Both the position numbers and the translations under genes were made by a program. Shown here in pieces: positions 12,686-14,627 of a stretch of 14,627 nucleotides of DNA. Below the pieces are notes generated by a model, which had not been told where the DNA came from, did not search any database, and saw only the letters and a list, made by a program, of their open reading frames with translations. Source of the DNA: a bacterium (GTDB taxonomy: Bacteria > Verrucomicrobiota > Verrucomicrobiae > JAJYAR01); contig JAJYAR010000023.1 in assembly GCA_021779435.1 (NCBI GenBank), positions 1-14,627 of the forward strand, given 5' to 3'. Within the stretch, counting starts at the first letter, position 1. Each line of letters opens with the position of its first letter.

Positions 12686-13147
12686 ATGCGCCATCTCCGG
12701 CTGAAAATTCCGCCCCCGTTGGTGGCGCTTGTTGCCGCCGCCGCAATCTGGGCGTTGAGCCGGGCGTTTCCGGGGTTGCACTTCGATCTTCGCGGCCGGC
12801 CAGCCATCGCGTCGGTTCTTGCCGGCTTGGGAATCGCGGTCTCAGCCGCTGGCATAGGCCGGTTCTTCCAGGTCAGAACGACCATCCGCCCCGAGCATCC
12901 GGAAAACACCACCTCGCTGGTCACCACGGGCGTGTACCGTGTGACGCGAAATCCCATGTATCTCGGCCTCGTCCTGATGCTGTCCGCCTGGGCGGTGATG
13001 AAGTCAAACGCGGCCGGCTTCGTCGTCATACCGCTGTTCGTCCTGTTCTTGCAGGAATTCCAGATCGTTCCGGAAGAGGACGCCCTCTCGAGCAAGTTCG
13101 GCAACGACTACGCCGAATACCGGCGCCGCGTTCGCCGTTGGCTGTGA
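12686..13147 (+). CDS. Isoprenylcysteine/phospholipid methyltransferase-like membrane protein
   Basis: A 153-aa integral membrane protein with about four hydrophobic segments (about 10-28, 40-60, 92-106, 111-126). The signature GVYRVTRNPMYLGLVLML at 82-99 and the C-terminal EEDALSSKFGNDYAEYRRRVRRW at 130-152 are hallmarks of the ICMT/PEMT-like methyltransferase family. These use S-adenosylmethionine at the membrane face to methylate lipids or other small substrates. The bacterial substrate cannot be told from sequence. The ATG at 12686 is preferred; a TTG at 12665 would add seven residues. It follows a DUF2934 gene. I see no terminator with a T-run after it. Confidence 0.88.
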   Translation: MRHLRLKIPPPLVALVAAAAIWALSRAFPGLHFDLRGRPAIASVLAGLGIAVSAAGIGRFFQVRTTIRPEHPENTTSLVTTGVYRVTRNPMYLGLVLMLSAWAVMKSNAAGFVVIPLFVLFLQEFQIVPEEDALSSKFGNDYAEYRRRVRRWL

Positions 13148-13424
13148 GGCCGGGTCGAGCGCTCGCGCGGACCGCCGCCCCGGGAGCGCACAGGCAATCA
13201 CCCCGGCCCGGCTCGGGATTTCCCTGAGCCGATTCAGGTTTCGCCTCATCAAGCGCGAGCAGGCCGCGACGATTGTTCCCGCTGAACGCTCAGCGGCAGA
13301 GGACCCGCCGCCGAGATGACCTTCATGTCGCGGGCCGCCACTCATGGCACGCGGCGCTCCGTCGTCCGGCGACTCCGTGTCCGCAGCCGCCCCGCTTACC
13401 CCAATCAACGAAGGAGCAACGTCC
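13148..13424 (+). other. Leader region of the chemotaxis gene with two hairpins
   Basis: This 277-bp spacer has no convincing gene. It holds the promoter and leader of the chemotaxis gene, but I found no clear hexamers. Two stable hairpins are visible: CGGCTCGGG-ATTT-CCC-T-GAGCCG (13209-13231, one bulged base) and the perfect CCGCTGA-ACGC-TCAGCGG (13279-13296). The first could end transcription of the methyltransferase gene, but it lacks a T-run. The start of the spacer contains GCGCACAGGCAATCACC, which recalls only part of a cyclic-di-GMP riboswitch; the rest does not fit. Confidence 0.5.
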
Positions 13425-14627
13425 ATGTTCAAAAATCTCAAACTCGGTGCCAAGCTGAACGGCGCCTTCCTCGCCGTCGCGGCGATCACCTTGATCCTCG
13501 GCGGACTCGCCGTCTTCAGCATGCTGGGAGTGAAGAAGCGGGTCACCACGCTCAGCGAGCAGAACGTCAGGTCCGTGGCGCTGGCGGCCGAACTCCAGCA
13601 CCTGACGCTCCGCACGATGCTCGAAACGCGGGGCTACGCGTACACCAATGACGCCACGTTCCTCGTGCGCAGCCGGGCCAATCTGCAAAAGTTGAAGGAC
13701 ACGCTGAAGCTGGCGTCCGAGCACGCCGCCAAGTTCAACCTCACTGAGCTCCAGAACCAGGTGCAGCGAGCCACCGAGAAACTGGCCACCTACGAGCAGC
13801 TTTCCAACGACGGGGTCCGCGCGACCGAGGCGATGCAAAAGGCTGTTGAGGACATGGCAGCCACCGCCGGCTTGTTCACGAAGGAGAGCGAGTCGTATAT
13901 CAACAATCAGACGAAGAGCTACAACGACGACGTTGCCGGCGGCCAGACGTCGCAGACGAAACTGCAGGCGCGCACCAAGAAGATCGCGTTGGTGAACGAC
14001 AGTGAGGAGGCCGTGAATCTGATCCGCATCTCGGTCTGGAGGGCCATCGCGCAACGCGATCCGCAGCAGATGACCCAGATTCTCCAGCGCTTCGATCCCA
14101 TCTTCGCCAACTTCGACCAGGCGCGCGCCCTTACGGAACAAGAGGCCAACATCAAGCAGCTCACCGACCTTCACGCAGCCGCCGACGCGTACAAGAAGGG
14201 CCTCGAGAACCTGGCGACACTCTGGCGCCAGCGTGAGGAAATCACCTCGAAGCGCACCGTCGCCGGCGACGAGGCGTTCGCGATCGCCCAGGAGATCGCA
14301 ACTTCCAATACGACGGTAACCATCGGCGCCGCCGACGGCGCCGTCGCCTCCCTCACCTCTTCCTCCAACGTCCTGATCGTCGGCTGCGTCGTCTGCGTCG
14401 GTCTCGCGATCCTCCTCGGCGTCATCATCACCCGGATGATCACCACACCGGTGCGCAGCCTCGTCGATGGCCTCGGCCGGATCGCCATCGGCGATCTCAG
14501 CGTGCGCGTGAACGTGGATGCCAGGGATGAGATCGGCGAGCTCTCGACTGCGGCAAACAACATGGCCGAGGCGCTCGATGCGAAGGCCAGGCTCGCAGTC
14601 CAGATCGGTGACGGCGACCTGCGTCAC
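13425..14627 (+). CDS. Methyl-accepting chemotaxis protein, N-terminal part (runs off window)
   Basis: The first 401 codons of a transmembrane chemoreceptor, open to the window end. TM1 at about 12-34 follows the short cytoplasmic MFKNLKLGAKL. A long, mostly helical extracytoplasmic region of about 280 residues follows, with many heptad-like stretches and two Trp residues (205, 267). TM2 is at about 315-337 (VLIVGCVVCVGLAILLGVII), then a HAMP domain at about 338-388 with the conserved Pro342 and DEIGELSTAANNMAEAL. The end, VQIGDGDLR, may begin a second HAMP-like unit. The methyl-accepting signalling domain must lie beyond the window; it is inferred. The size and helical nature of the sensor suggest a helical bimodular (HBM-like) ligand domain, but this is a guess. 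Start ATG 13425 is firmly set by AAGGAG eight bases upstream, one of the few clear Shine-Dalgarno sequences in this window. Confidence 0.88.
   Translation, partial: MFKNLKLGAKLNGAFLAVAAITLILGGLAVFSMLGVKKRVTTLSEQNVRSVALAAELQHLTLRTMLETRGYAYTNDATFLVRSRANLQKLKDTLKLASEHAAKFNLTELQNQVQRATEKLATYEQLSNDGVRATEAMQKAVEDMAATAGLFTKESESYINNQTKSYNDDVAGGQTSQTKLQARTKKIALVNDSEEAVNLIRISVWRAIAQRDPQQMTQILQRFDPIFANFDQARALTEQEANIKQLTDLHAAADAYKKGLENLATLWRQREEITSKRTVAGDEAFAIAQEIATSNTTVTIGAADGAVASLTSSSNVLIVGCVVCVGLAILLGVIITRMITTPVRSLVDGLGRIAIGDLSVRVNVDARDEIGELSTAANNMAEALDAKARLAVQIGDGDLRH

Noticed and set aside
11242..13104. A very long open frame (620 aa) on the minus strand across galE and its neighbours
   Set aside because: It is the antisense of galE, of the DUF2934 gene and of part of the methyltransferase gene. 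It crosses the galE terminator, and its translation is Arg/Gly/Ala-rich low complexity, as expected for shadows of GC-rich genes.
13190..13260. Cyclic-di-GMP (GEMM) riboswitch before the chemoreceptor
   Set aside because: Only a GCACAGGCAATCACC-like fragment is present. The GACGCAAAGCC part and the expected GNRA-tetraloop hairpin are missing.
13323..14627. A 434-aa open frame on the minus strand opposite the chemoreceptor
   Set aside because: The plus strand has a strong ribosome-binding site, membrane spans and a HAMP motif. The antisense translation has no recognisable domain.

Overview
The window is GC-rich, densely packed bacterial chromosome with ordinary housekeeping and accessory genes on both strands. 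It has no phage, plasmid or insertion-sequence genes, no CRISPR array, and no rRNA or tRNA gene that I can see. Three things suggest a member of the Verrucomicrobiota, probably near Opitutaceae: the gene content and sequence style, the many start codons without a clear Shine-Dalgarno sequence, and the short GC-rich palindromic words and micro-repeats in the spacers. That placement rests on general recognition, not on a search.

Layout. Bases 1-601 (minus) hold the first 200 codons of ribosomal protein S1. After a spacer with a long hairpin, 910-1413 (minus) encodes a small lipoprotein of unknown function. A striking 77-bp inverted structure lies at 1503-1579. It contains two copies of the palindrome TTGTCACC-N5-GGTGACAA, and one of them overlaps the end of the next gene. 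That gene, agmatine deiminase (1566-2675), and N-carbamoylputrescine amidase (2742-3614) form a minus-strand putrescine operon. A repeat-rich spacer (3615-3918) contains the hisG terminator, followed by long-form hisG (minus, to 4803). An orphan OmpR-type response regulator (4940-5707, plus) diverges from hisG. It converges on a stand-alone 5'-3' exonuclease of the DNA polymerase I N-terminal family (5876-6799, minus). A REP-like inverted repeat (6994-7065) precedes a Nudix hydrolase (7090-7599, plus).

Next, on the minus strand, comes a three-gene set: a beta-ketoacyl-ACP synthase (11101 to 9863), an acyl carrier protein (9845 to 9582) and a CrtI/carotenoid-isomerase-like FAD oxidoreductase (9483 to 7891). 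Order and spacing suggest one operon acting on an ACP-bound acyl or polyene chain; the product is unknown. The oxidoreductase carries an in-frame extra segment of about 50 residues. Its DNA shares words with the intergenic repeats, so a repeat appears to have invaded a coding gene.

The right part is on the plus strand: galE (11269-12270) with a textbook terminator, a small DUF2934 protein, an isoprenylcysteine/phospholipid methyltransferase-like membrane protein, and the first 401 codons of a methyl-accepting chemotaxis protein with a large helical sensor region and a HAMP domain.

I found no clearly new multi-gene system. The best leads are the double palindrome at 1503-1579, the repeat-derived insertion in the oxidoreductase, the KS-ACP-oxidoreductase set, and micro-repeat arrays that start exactly at stop codons.
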